Source: Tetrahymena elliotti 4EA (taxonomy: Eukaryota > Ciliophora > Oligohymenophorea > Hymenostomatida > Tetrahymenidae). From it: a stretch of 64,000 bases of DNA. Shown here one piece after another: positions 49,101-61,900 of this stretch (its first letter is position 1; each line of letters begins with the position of its first letter). The notes beneath the pieces were generated by a model. That model searched no databases. It was not told the DNA's origin and saw only the letters and a list, made by a program, of their open reading frames with translations. The stretch lies in contig JH720352.1 in NCBI GenBank assembly GCA_000231825.2, forward strand, positions 492,859 through 556,858. The letters are read 5' to 3'. The position numbers and the translations under genes were made by a program.

Positions 49101-52100
49101 TTTTTTGAATTTTAGAAAAAATATGGGTGATAATTTATGGTATGGTTTCAAAAATCGATTTTGGAATAAAAATAAATTTCAAAAGAAAAACTAAAAATAA
49201 ATATAAAACATTGATTATAAATTAAGCTCATCATAACCCTACCTTTTTGAAATTTAGGTATATTTAAAACTTTTGATTTTTTTGGCAAATTAAAAATTAC
49301 TGAATTTTACCTGATCTATTTAAATCTTAACTTGAATAATGGAAGAGACTTAGAGTGACTGAGAATTCAAAAGTATTAGTTCTCCTTTTAAACTAATAAA
49401 AGCTAAAATTTCCTTGCTTAATATATAAAATTAGCTAACTTAATTCTCCCCTAGTATTTATTTAGACAGAATTACAAAAACAAGACTCTTATTATCAAAT
49501 ATTTTTATTGTGTTTTTATCTTCTAAGCAGTAAATATCTGAAGAGTAATGAGCATACAAGATACAATTAAATTATGAAGATTATGATTTTACTACTTAAT
49601 TCTCAATATAATCATAAATAAGAAATTCTTTCTATGAAGTAATAATTAAAACTGCTGAGCTACTTATTTTGTAAAGCTGATTAAATTATGAAGTGGAAAG
49701 AAGAGTATTATTTAGCTTTAGTTAATGAAGAATTTTATATTCTCCAAAAGAATTATGAACATTAAGTAAATTTTTATATTTATTAAAAAACAACAATTTT
49801 TGAGAATTTTAATCATAAATTAAATGATTGCCTTAGTTTTTTAGAGAGTTTTAGAATAGATCAGCAAAGAGAGGAGTCCATAGATCAAACAGTTAGAATT
49901 AAATTGTATTATTTAATTGGATTGCAAAATAATTAGATAATGGGGAATAGAATACATTTGATGAATCATCTATCGAATATGCACTATAATTTTGACTTCC
50001 TAAATAAGCTAGAGTTGAGTATTAAAATATATTTAGTTTATCTTAAGATGTTAAAATTAAAATATCAAGATCTCTGTCTAAAGTGAGTTTCATTTTATAA
50101 AATCTAAAGAAAGTTGATTAAAATATTATTCCAAAATATTAAATACTCTTAGTAGTGCAACTAAGATAGTTTATAATTTACAACACAGTTTAAGAAACTA
50201 TTATTATAGTCTTTTTTAGATAAAAATAATATTTTTAATATTTAATTAAATTAATTTATTGGAGAGAGAGGAAGGGGGTGATTTATAATAATTTGAATTT
50301 AATTGAATTTGGTAAAAAGGAGTAATTAGGTTTATTTTAAAAAAATTTTTATACAACACTCTTAAGATTTCCCTCCTGAAAAGTTTAAAATAATTACCTA
50401 ATCCTCTTAGACTTGCAAATAAGTAAGCATGTTATAGAATTATATTGTGCATTTTATAACCAGATTAAAATCGAATACTGTTAGATTGCTTGATTATAAA
50501 AGTGCATATCCAAGAATAAGATTCTGTTGACTATCTAATAAGTATTATTCATTCACCTAGCTTTCCTTAGTTTAGTTTTTATAGCTAATTAACTTATATT
50601 AACTATCCTCTAATATTTATAATATTGTAATATATCCTTGAGACCATATCAAAATTTTATCATCAGATACTTTAAAATATATTTTTTCATCTTTTGATAT
50701 TTTATTAGCTCTATTTGTGTAGTAGTTGTAAGTGTACAATTAATGATTAACAAAAAGATAATCGAAATCAATTAAAATAGTATTTTTTGATTTAATGATA
50801 GTAGAATAATTTAGTGTGTAATATTAAGGAATGAATATATTCAACTTAATCATATTTTTATCAGTTAACTTTTAGAAGATAATTTACCTATTGATATCTA
50901 CAGAAAGAAATGCATCAAGTTCTTATATATAAGTCACTTAAGTTTGATTAATAAACTAATGGATTATTTATTATTTAAAATCTAAAATAACATATTACTG
51001 ATTTTGATTTTAGAGAAAAATCTATTTATTTTTTATTAATTAGCAACTCTCCCATAAATAAGATTAATAATCCTATTGAAACTCTAATTTTTAAAATATA
51101 TTTATTTTTATCTTTAAATTATTTAAAAATATTTATATACTTTGATAGAATTAAAAAGAGGGAATCAAATTAATTTAAGATTTTTTAATTTAAATATTTT
51201 TGCTGATTTATTTTTTAATATTCAACTATAAAAAAATATTAAAAAAGTATCAATAATCCCTCCAAATTAATAAATAAATTTAAAAAATTACCTATTTAAG
51301 AGTATTCATTTAAAGAAGTATCTATGTAAAACAAGTAATTTAAATATCCAAAAATCATTATCACTTCATTTTCATATTATGTTTATCTCATAAGATAATC
51401 ATTTTCGTCTTCTTCAATTTGAATGTCAATCATGTATTACATTTTCTATTTAAGAGAGTACTATCCAATCAAAAATGTAGATGAAAATAAAATGATCTTG
51501 TTTTCAATTATGAATTATGATTCTGAATCTTATGATAATAGAAGCTTTTAGACTGGTTGAAAATCAGACATACTAAGCAAGTATTATTCCTATTTTTGAC
51601 AAAAAAATTTTCAAATATTTAAATATGAAAAGTGTATATTAGTACCTTATTTATATTTTTAATAAAAATATATGTTGAATCTAAAATATCAAAAAGATCT
51701 GAATTTGAACTAAGCTCAAATTAAGAAGAATATACTAGTTAAACAATATTCAACGTTTTAAAATCTCCAATAAAAGTCAAACCATTGCTTAGTGAAAAAT
51801 AATTTTCATTATATTACACGAGTGTATATTAGTCTAGTGATTTTATTGATTGTGATATTAAATTTAAGGCAAATTATGTTTTAAATCCCACTTAATTAGG
51901 GATAATTAATATTTAATTTTTTCTACTATAAACTATTGATAGTAGTGCTTCTCTTTTTGGAGCACTTACAAGTATAAAATGTTGTTTTGTATTTCTATTA
52001 AATAGAGTGTATTATTTAACTGAACAATCACTAGCTAATATGATATTATTATTATCTAAAACTTAATAATTCGTTTAGGTTATCAAATTATCAATCTATT

Positions 52101-54959
52101 TCAATGTAGATTATTCTTAATCATATTAAAATACAAGAATATAGTAATCTTAAGTCGATACATAAATTTAATCATTAAATACCTGAACTAAATAGTCTAA
52201 ATTTTTAACTTGTTTGAGTTTTGTATCTATTAAGAAAATATCTGTTTTTGATTACAAAATACTAAATAAAAGTGCTTAGCTTTAATAATAAACTCCAACA
52301 AATATTCTTTAAGGATCTAACTGCCTTATTATTTATATGTAATAAAACCCAGTATTGATTTCATATTAATACATCTAGTAATTTTAAAGACTAACTATTA
52401 CAAAGTTATAGCTACTATTTAAAGGTGTGTACACTATAACTAAATTGTAATAGATAGAGTCTGCTTAAACTAATTATTATCCTAATTTTTTATCCATTAT
52501 GATTTAATTTGTATTGATTTAGATGATTCTAAATCCTTAGTTAAATACTATTATTAGAAAATTTAATAAATCATTGTATAAGATTTTCATAATACCGCCC
52601 ATGAATTAGATAATATCTTGATCAGCAATATTACTTTCTTTAATACTCTAGTTTTATTTTTCTGATTTAAAAGTCATTACTAAGAGTTAATTTAGATATG
52701 AAGTAGCTATGGTTGAGTTATCTATCAAAGCAACATTTTTGGGATTTAAAACTAATTTTTCATAATTAATTGTATTTAATACTATTTATTTATTTATGTT
52801 TTATGTTGAAAATCCTTAATTGCTATATTCCAAAAGATTTATTTAAATTGTAGTATTTGTGATTTCATAGAATAGAAATTATTAGTTTGATAAGAACGTC
52901 GAGTGACTAAAATAGCTATTATCAATATTTTAGAAGAAATATTGATAATTTTGATTAGTATCAGTTTATTTCATACTTAATTAAGTACTGATATTTACAA
53001 TTTCATACCCTATATTAAAATTATTTTATTTTAAATATTTTTTATTGCAATGATTGAATCTTAAAAGTAAAAAAATCTAAAATTTTTTTAACAAGAAAGA
53101 TAAATATTGAAAGTTAAACATTTTTAAATATTTATTAGCGAGAAATTTGATAATTGGTTTAAAGAACAAGATAAGAATAATCAATTTTTGATTAAAAATC
53201 ATTTTCTTGCTTATTTTTACATACTTTGAATGTCTAACTTGAGATTTAATTAAAAGAGTTTTTAAATTTACCAAGATTTGTTGCCAAAATTAAAAAGTTA
53301 TTATCATCAAAGACTATAAATTCCTAAATTTAAGTGGTGTACTAGACGAAATGAGGTTTATCCTATTTAATTAGATGAAAAAATATAATTATTATTATTA
53401 TTATCAGCAATATTTTTTAAAATTACATGTTCAAAGTAATATTGACTTGATGACAAATCTTATGTTAAATTAAAACAAGTTATTGCTAACTTTTAAATTC
53501 CTCCACTCACTCCTTATTGATACAAAATTATTCTTATTTTATTATCAATCTTATATGCATGAATTAAATAAATATATTCACTCACTGATATTGTTTAGAT
53601 TAAAAGATTAGTATTCAAATCAAAAATATTTATTTAACCATAATAAGCATATAAAATGAATTAGTTTTTTATATCATTGAATTTTGTAAATTGGAAATAA
53701 TATTAGTATGTGTTCTCTATTCCCTGCTTTTTGGATTAAGTTTCCTTTAAAAAATCAATCTAGACTTAATTTATATTAACTAATTCTGGTTTTAGTTTCT
53801 CAACATTGTTAGCAATAAATGAACATCCATTCTAATCTCTTTCTATAGAAGTATCTTCTAAATTTCTTTTCAAATTATTTTCATTTATTGGATTAGTAGC
53901 ATCAATTCCACTTGTTTAGTTTAAATCGTCAAAAGAATAAAGTTAAAAGTCAATTTAATCTATTTTGTTCATTTAGTAATTAAATACTTAACTATCTTAG
54001 TAATTAAAAATAATCAAATTATAATCATCTGAAACCTAATAAACTTAATTTTAGGAGAACCAATACTTTGAAAAATTTATTTGAAACACAATTTTTATAT
54101 TTTATAGAGGTAAATATATTTTTTAGACGTTTTGTTCTGAAACCAAGTAAATACTTTCTGTATCTTAAATCCCATAATTGTAAACATTAAATAAAGGAAT
54201 TCTATTAATTGGGATTAGTTCTTCAAATGAATATAAAATAGCAAATTCAGAGCCTAATACCACCAACTTTTTATTATCAAAAATTAATTATTTAATGAAT
54301 GAATTAAAAAGATTAAATAATTACCAAAGGATTTCCATTGATTGACTCAAAGTAAAAAATTTAACTAATCTCTTCTTAATACCCTTCATTTCCACTTTTA
54401 GTAGCAATATAGGAATTTATTTAACTTAATTTCTTACCATTTATACAAATCATTTTATTTTCATCATATTATTAAGGGCATAATTTTGTACATTAATTGG
54501 TATCAGGATTATAGTAGCTATTTGTTTAAATACATTCTTTCTTAAGGCAATATTTTTTATCGCTAGATAATTACCACCCTTCTCTACATTATTCGCACAA
54601 ATATCCTTCAATTTAGCATTTTTCACAGTTTTCTACTTCACATTTTAAGCAAAGCCTAAATAAATCTTATTAATACGCACCATTCTCACATTATTTTAAG
54701 CATCGATTTTCTTTTTCATCCTTAAAAATTTAGTTTTTTTTCAATAATGGTGGAAATAAGTAATAAACTTTACATAATATGATTATGGTTCACACAACTA
54801 GCAAGACTTAACATTATTGCATTCACTGCAACTTTCCATGCATGTACCACACATTTATTAACTAAAATCATAGAAAACTAATGATAATTTACAATTCTAC
54901 AATTCCTAGCTATAATAATATTTCAAAATAATGCTTATTATTAAAAAGTAATATCTCAT
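43196..54959 (-). CDS. Gene D: giant multi-pass surface protein, paralogue
   Basis: Exons are 54959-54774, 54720-54325, 54266-53427, 53362-53272, 53009-51646, 51589-51292, 51083-50398, 50210-49311, 48891-48202, 47989-46249, 46068-45606, 45555-44700, 44623-43697, 43649-43569, 43516-43448, 43384-43325, 43276-43196. They total 9729 nt, or 3242 residues. The 53-nt intron 1, not divisible by three, proves that this segment is spliced; the 51-nt versions in A to C would read through in frame. Exon 14 is 81 nt because the acceptor has moved three bases, and the C-terminus is four residues shorter than in C. Domain order is as in A. The 3' exons are closest to C. Intact by frame. Confidence 0.88.
50261..50300. 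promoter_or_regulatory. Conserved purine-rich block in intron 7 of gene D
   Basis: Counterpart of the intron 7 block in gene A. GAGAGAGAGGAAGGGGGTGA is preserved, with small changes in the following AT-rich part. Confidence 0.35.
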
Positions 54960-55453
54960 CTTTATATTTATTTTAGTTTAGTTTGTATTTATCCTAATAA
55001 TTGATATTTCCCTAATATTTCAAAATAAGCAAAAGTTACTATGAAGGACCTTTATTAATTCTATACATGTTCTTATTTTTGAAAAAGCTATAAACATTTT
55101 AAAAGCTTGAATGCTTAATTATCTTAATTATTCATTTTCTAATAATATTTGCATAAAAATTCAAATTTGAACATTTATCAAATATTTTTAAGTAAAATTT
55201 TATTTGAATAAGCTATTTTTTAATTTTTCAATATTATTATGATAATAAATATGTTCATTCTTTTTTAAATTAATAAATATTTTACTAAAATTGATATTCT
55301 GTAATTATTTAATTTCTTTAATTAGTAATAAAATACAAAGTCCCTTCTCCTTCTTCATTTTTTATGACACTTCTCATAAAAAAGTTTAATTAATATATAA
55401 TATTAGAATTTACAATTGATTTTTAATTTACGGATGAAAATCCATTCATATAA
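54960..55453. other. 5' flank of gene D
   Basis: Holds the conserved upstream block (54984-55020). Clear similarity to the flank of gene C continues to about 55330, including TGAAGGACCTTTATTAATTC (compare 42598-42620). It is therefore a duplicated promoter region. No gene is seen. Confidence 0.45.
54984..55020 (-). promoter_or_regulatory. Conserved 5'-flank block upstream of gene D
   Basis: GTATTTATCCTAATAATTG and ATATTTCCCTAATATTT lie 25 to 61 bases upstream of the start codon and match gene C and the relic copy. Probable promoter or 5' UTR. Confidence 0.4.
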
Positions 55454-56035
55454 AATTTACTTAATTTATTTAAATTTTTACTTGAATAACAGAAGATACT
55501 TAGAGTTTCTGAGGATAATAATATTAATTCACCTTTTAAACTAATAAAAGGTAAAATTTACTAGTTTAAAGCATAGAATTAAGCCACTCCTACCTCAACA
55601 AGTATATTTTCTTAAATTAAGCTTTAAAATCTAGAGTGATATTATTAAATATTTTTACCATATTATTAGATTCTAAGCAATAAATATCTGAAGAATAATT
55701 AGCATAAAAGATGCAATTAAATGATGAAGATAATGATTTTACTATTTGATTTTCAATACAATTATAATTTATAAAGTAATAATTAGTTTATTTTTATCAT
55801 AGTTTAGTGCACAATTATTCAATCTTCCTAAATGTGTTAGTGTATAAATATTAATAATTTACTTAGCTTATCTTGAGAAATAACTATCACAGCATCAAGA
55901 CCTCTCTCTAAAATTATTAAAAGATAGAGATTAAATAGATTTTAATGATATCCCCTAAAGCTTAGCACTCTTCAAGGTACAGTTAACATAGTTGAAATTT
56001 TACAAATATGTATTTAAAACCATAATAATCATCTA
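55454..56035 (-). pseudogene. Decayed exon-8 fragment of the giant family
   Basis: From the intron 8 donor region (AAAATTTACTTAATTTATTT) to the start of exon 8 (ACCATAATAATCATC), the stretch follows D 49310-50210 at lower similarity. About 330 bases in the middle, matching D 49640-49970, are missing. Substitutions are more numerous than among intact copies, so this is an old remnant. Neighbouring exons are not present. It marks a former family copy between D and E. Confidence 0.75.
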
Positions 56036-56672
56036 TAAAATATAAAAATTATATTTTCAAAAGAAATTCTTATGATTTTAATAAAAACTTTCATAAATTA
56101 TTTAAAATTAATTTGAATTTCATATGCTATCTTACATATGAGCTCTTTATTTATCTTAGAGTTGATTTATTTAATTATTTATTTTTTCTTCAAATAAAAT
56201 ATTTTTTGAGAGTGTGTAGATTATTTAAAACTATGAAAAGTAAATTAGTTAGAAACTCACTTAAATTTGAATTTTTCCACAAAAATTAATAGCTTTTATG
56301 ATTATGAGCTGTAAAGATAGAAAAATAAAAGAAATTTAATAGAAGGTTTACAGAGAAGCATACAGAAGGAATCTAATTTTTTATTTGTTTTTAATTTCTT
56401 TTTTGTAAATTTAGAAAATAAGTTTCTGATAAATTTTGTTCAAAATCAATTTTTTGTATATGTGCTTTTGTAAATAAATATTGTAAATTTAAATTTTAGC
56501 TTATTGGGTTTACAAACAAAAGCATTAATACAAATGAGATAATAAAATATGACTAATTGTGTTTTATATTTTAGTCACTCTTTCGCTATAAAAACTAGCC
56601 AATTATCTTTCTAATAATAATAATAAATTAATAAAATAAAATAATAAAAAACAAAAGGTCAAAATTAAGAAA
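56036..56672. other. Upstream region of the oxidoreductase gene
   Basis: AT-rich spacer with TAATAATAATAATAAATTAA and TAAAATAAAATAATAAA runs (56610-56650) just before the start codon. A 9-base inverted repeat (TGCTTTTGT near 56463, ACAAAAGCA near 56516) could be chance. The promoter of the plus-strand gene must lie here. No gene was seen. Confidence 0.4.
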
Positions 56673-58146
56673 ATGTTCAAGTCTTCTGTTTCTCCTAAAA
56701 AGACTGTTCTTATTGTAAATTTTTTATTTTATTTAAAAGTATTAAATTTGATGTTTTATAGGTTGGAGGCAGCTTTGGAGGTCTTACTGCTATCTAATAT
56801 TTAGATAATAACTTTAATGTGATTTTGGTTGATAGAAAATCATTTTTTGAGGTAATTTTTTATAAGAAAAATAGCGAATTAAATTAAAAATATATTTTTG
56901 AAATAAAGTATACACCAAACTATCCTTTAGCTTTACTTGATCCTAACTATATAGACGGAATGACCATTTCTTTATCTGATTTTGCTAAAACTCACAAATG
57001 CTAATTTATTTAAGGAACATTGCTTTAACTATTCAAGGATAAGGCTTAGATTAAATCATAAGATTAACAAACATTAAATATTTCTTTTGATTATTGTATA
57101 ATTTCTACTGGCTCTTCTTATGCTTCTTCTATAAAGCCAGAAAAAGAAATAATTACTATTGAATAGAGAAAAGAGCAAATTAAGTAATAAATTGAAAACC
57201 TTTAAAGATTTAAAAAAGTTTTAGTAATCGGAGGGTAAAATAATTTTTATTAATTATTCATTCTCATTTATATTTTTTTAAAAGAGGACCTGTAGGTATT
57301 GAAATGGCAGGAATAATATCAGAACGATTCAAAAATCTTAAGGTTCATTTATGGAATAGATCCCCAGAACTACTCTCATAATACCCTTAAAAAGCAAGAA
57401 CATAAGCTGATGAAATACTAAGAGGCCAAGGTGTTAATATTGTGTATAATAGAGAAGTTACTCAATTACCAGTTTAAGGTAAATTTTTATTTTTTAACTT
57501 TTTTGATTAAATTTAATTCATTAAATAGAATTCGATCAAATATTTGATTGTAGAGGAAATATTTATGCTCCTAGCTTTATGATAGATGAATTCTAGCAAT
57601 GTAACCACTTCTTTTCAAAATTTTAATAGAAGAAATTTAATATAAATAATATTAAAAAAAGATGTTAATCCTCAAGGATTGATAGTAGTTGATGAGTACT
57701 ATAGATTAAAAAACCATCAAAATATAATTTGCATTGGAGATGCTGCCTTAACACCTAACAATGAATCTAAGATGTGCTATAATGCAGCCATCTAAGGTTA
57801 ATATGCTGGAGAAAACATCATAACCATAGATAAAAAAAAGAAATCCTTAAAGAAGTAAATCGTTTTATTTTTATGAATTAATTAAAATTATAGTTTTAAT
57901 TTTCAAAGATTAGAGGGAGACGCTAACATGTTCCTTATAATGATAAATAAAAAATCTTCCATTTAATGCTTTGGAGACAGTGTTTCTATCAAATCTACAA
58001 GCACCAAACAATCTTTACAAAATAAAGCAATCAAAGCCTTTTAAGGATCTTTTTTTTACTCACTAGTAGCTAGTTTTTCAAGAAGAATGATTGTAATGAT
58101 ATCTGGTTGTAAAAAAAGAAAGTAGCCAGAATAAAATAAAAATTGA
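56673..58146 (+). CDS. FAD-dependent NAD(P)H oxidoreductase, AIFM2/FSP1 or NDH-2 like
   Basis: Seven exons (56673-56714, 56762-56851, 56909-57234, 57285-57478, 57529-57600, 57662-57854, 57894-58146) total 1170 nt, or 389 residues, a normal length for AIFM2-type enzymes. The FAD-binding Rossmann motif VLIVGGSFGGLTA is at about residues 11-23, with VILVDRKSFFEYTP after the second strand. The NAD(P)H-binding motif VIGGGPVGIEMAG is near 148-160, and the third FAD contact CIGDAA near 266. Family knowledge: such enzymes pass electrons from NAD(P)H through FAD to quinones at membranes. No clear targeting peptide or membrane anchor is visible, so location is open. The 61-nt fifth intron (57601-57661) is inferred because reading through breaks the frame, while splicing restores the family spacing to the NPQGLIVVDEYYRL segment. 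Confidence 0.88.
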
Positions 58147-58986
58147 TCAAATTTTATTAATTAATATGAGTATTTATATTTTACACTTTATATTTTTTTA
58201 TTCAATCTTTATCTAATTCTAAAAAATTCATCAATACATTATTCAAATTTTTGATAAAATCATCTCCCTTTTCCTCTTGAATGAATTAGGTATAAAATAA
58301 CCATTTAAAGAAGCAACTAAAAAAAACTTATTCTAAAATCTTTCTATCTAACCATAATAATCAACTTATGATTAAAAGAACTAAATGAAATATTTAGTCT
58401 GATGTTTTATTACATTATTCCTAATATTAAATACAATTATTCAAAATTTGTTAGTAAATTTAAAGCAAATAAAAACTAAAAAGATTAAAGTTATTTTTTT
58501 ACATATTACATTCAGATAATAAAAAAATAAAAAAAGAATGAAGCATAAAAACTTTAGATTTTAAACTATATAATAAATCAAAGCTTTATCAAACCTACTA
58601 AAAAAAGATAAAATAAAATTTTCTATTTGAAATATAAATTTTATTCATCAAATAATTTTGATTAGAGATACAATTTTTTGTACTTTTTTCTAATTTTTTT
58701 TCCCCATAATATGAACTTTTAAATTGAATGTAAGAAATTATTAAATATTTTTTAGTATTCACATCAATTAATATTTTAGAAGTAATATAAAAATATGTTA
58801 TTTTATTTAGATTACAAATAATATGATAGATTTTTATTTTTAAAAATGTTTTATCTTTAAATATACAATAATGTAAAATTGCTAGATAAAAAAAATGTTT
58901 ATTTTTACAAAATAAGTGAATTTTAAAAAACTAATAATGAGTAAAGCTCTATTTTAGTTTTTAGTTAATCCATTCATTAATTTATA
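58147..58986. other. Convergent spacer between oxidoreductase gene and gene E
   Basis: Very AT-rich 840-bp stretch between two convergent genes, with homopolymer A and T runs. No convincing reading frame, RNA gene or family fragment was seen. Confidence 0.5.
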
Positions 58987-61900
58987 TCATTGATTGGTAG
59001 ATGCTTTCTATTATTAAAATTTGTTTGTATGTATTATATTATCAAATATCTTATTTTCACCTAGATTCACCTATCATCAAAAATTATATTCATATTTAAT
59101 TAAATTTTATCAAAAAATTTACATTTTCAATTTAATTTTCTTCAATAAAATCATTTTCTTCTTACCCTTAGTTTGAAAATACCTTTTATAAAAATTATTT
59201 AAAAATAAAATAAAACAATCACTAAAACCATATTTTTTACCATATTAGAAAATTAACAGTATTTTTATTCATTTTATGAGTTTAATTGATGTACCATTTC
59301 CAAATTTTTCTAATTATTAAAAATTAAAAAAAGACTTATTTCAATAACAATAGAAAATAAAAAGCTCATTTCAAAGAAAATAAACTAATAATTTTTATCA
59401 TTATTCTAAAGGAGTGATTTGAGCTTAGAAAATGATTATCTTTTCATTTAAATTACCTCACTTAGATAGTTTTAAAATGTTTATTTCTGTAAACTTAAAT
59501 ATGTATGGGTTACTTTTTAGTCGTTTGGAAAAATCTTTTTTAATTTTGAAATTTAAAATATCACTCTAAAAGTTATTTAATTTACATTTTATTAAGAAGA
59601 GACTAAACTAATCATAGAATTAAATGAAGGGGTCTTAACAGAAATTTTTTAAATCTATTGATTTTTTTTAACATCTCCTTTTTAGTTATTATCTTATGAT
59701 TACTAATTTATGTTTTTTTTGTTATTATTGTTAAGAGTCTTTCTAAAAGCCAAAATTACAGTTTTCCATAATTAATGAGTTCTCTTTATTGGGACTTACC
59801 TTATTTCTAACCACCTAAAAAAAAAGGGGCTTTTTTTTTTAAGTTTCAACATCATCTTCTTCATTTTATTTCCAGCTGTTTGTTCTTTTGTAATTTGAAG
59901 ATTAAACTAAGCAAATATAATTTGTATGAATAACTCAATAGAAGGTAAATTTATTAAGAATATCATGATCAAGCTTAAATTTTTTAGTATTTGACTCTCA
60001 GTAAAATCATTTAAAGCTAAAAGTAGCAATTAAAAAGTAAAAAAAAGCTTATAAACCAAATTCTTTTCTTAATTAAAATAAAATTGATTCTAGTATGGTT
60101 TAAATATTTATAGAAGCCAAAAGTAAATAACCATCATACAAATGATAAAAGATAATTTTATATTTTGATTGATATCTAAGTTTATTAGAACCATTAAAAT
60201 AAGTTTGACTTATATTTTTACTATTTCCCAATTAAGAACTGTTTCTTTATATCCTGTATAAAGGACACTTAAAGTCATTATACTCTCTACTTTTTAGAAT
60301 ATCTAAGTTTTTGAATTTAACTTCGATGAAAGATTGGTAAGTTTATGAAACAAAAAGTAAGGAATAAGTAAACAAAAAATCAATATTAAAGGTAATATTA
60401 CTGTCAAAGAATAAAGTAAATGATAATAATCATAGCATTCTTAACTATAATCAGATAATAAATATAATTTGCCAGAAAATTTTACACAAATTAAAGATTA
60501 AATCAAGAGCTTAGACTAGATTTTTAGAGAAAAAAAAACAATTATTTTTTGTAAAAAAATTAAAATTGTAAAATAAAATAACTAAAAGAAAGTATTTGTT
60601 TAATTCATTTCAAATTCAAGCTTGAAAAAATTTAAAGTAAAATTGTTTACTATGGATGGCTGATAGAAGATATAGATATAAACTAAAATCATTTTTGCTA
60701 CTTAAGGTATTCTTTTCAAACTTTTCTTCAAGCTTTTATTTTAGGAACACAACAAAGCAAGGAATATTATAACAGTAATAATATAGATAGCAAATATACT
60801 AAGAATATAAGCTAAAATTCTATTTAACCAAACAGGATACTAATTACTCATTTTAAATAAGCAATCAAATGAAGCAACAGTAAGAGAAGAAGGATCACCA
60901 AATAAATTTATTGGAATTGACAAAAAGTCAAATTTAAATACTCCAAATTAAATAGATAAAGCAAGTATCTATAAATAATTTACGAAAATTTTATATTTTA
61001 AAGATATTTGATTTCCAGAAGAACTCAATCTACCTGTGATAAGTAATCCAATTTTCTTAAAAATATTTAACTTAATATTTATTATATTTGACTACATCAT
61101 GTTATACTAACTGAATGTAAGATAAAAAGCATAGGAAAAAATAAAAATGAAGACAAATCTTTTCTAATCTTCTTATTAGCTACATGGATAACAATGATTA
61201 TTCTTGAAACCATATTATTAATCCCAAAAAACTGATTTACTATCACAGCTATTACATATAGGGCCTATAAATCCAGTCAAGCATCCATATCTGCTTAAAG
61301 GGTTATTAACAGAACAACTTTCTAATTAACATGTATAGATTTAGTCTGTTTCATCATTAGCTCTCCAATACCCATCTTTTAACTTTATTTATGATCCTTC
61401 ACAAAATTATGCTGAATCTGGACAAGATAGACATTAAAGTTAATTCATGTCCTTTACCATATTAGGTAATTTTAATGAATATGTCCCTTCAACGCATTTC
61501 TTGCATCTTTTTATAATAAAGATTTTTAAAATAGAGTAATTATTCTTAAAATTAGTTAGTTACATAATAAATTAGTTTGTATCTTAAACTATTTCTCCTG
61601 TTTAACAGTTCCTATACTAAAGATTTAACTGAACAGAAAGAGGAAGATTTTTTTCAAATTGATTAGAAACCAAATAAATTATCTGATTCTGAGATGAGTT
61701 ATAAACAGACTAAAAGTTTAATTCAAACAAACCAATTTACCTATTCAGAACAGCATTCATTCCTTACTAAATTATAATTTGTGAATTATTTTAAGTTGAG
61801 AGCTAGAATTAGAAAGAGCTTTTATCATAGTATTAATCTTATCCTACAAAGTTAAAAGGATTATTTTCCTCATCTAAAAAATTAAGATATAATTTTTCTT

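Noticed and set aside
57601..57661. Frameshift mutation in the oxidoreductase gene
   Set aside because: A GT-AG intron of 61 nt accounts for the shift, makes the coding length divisible by three and restores family spacing.
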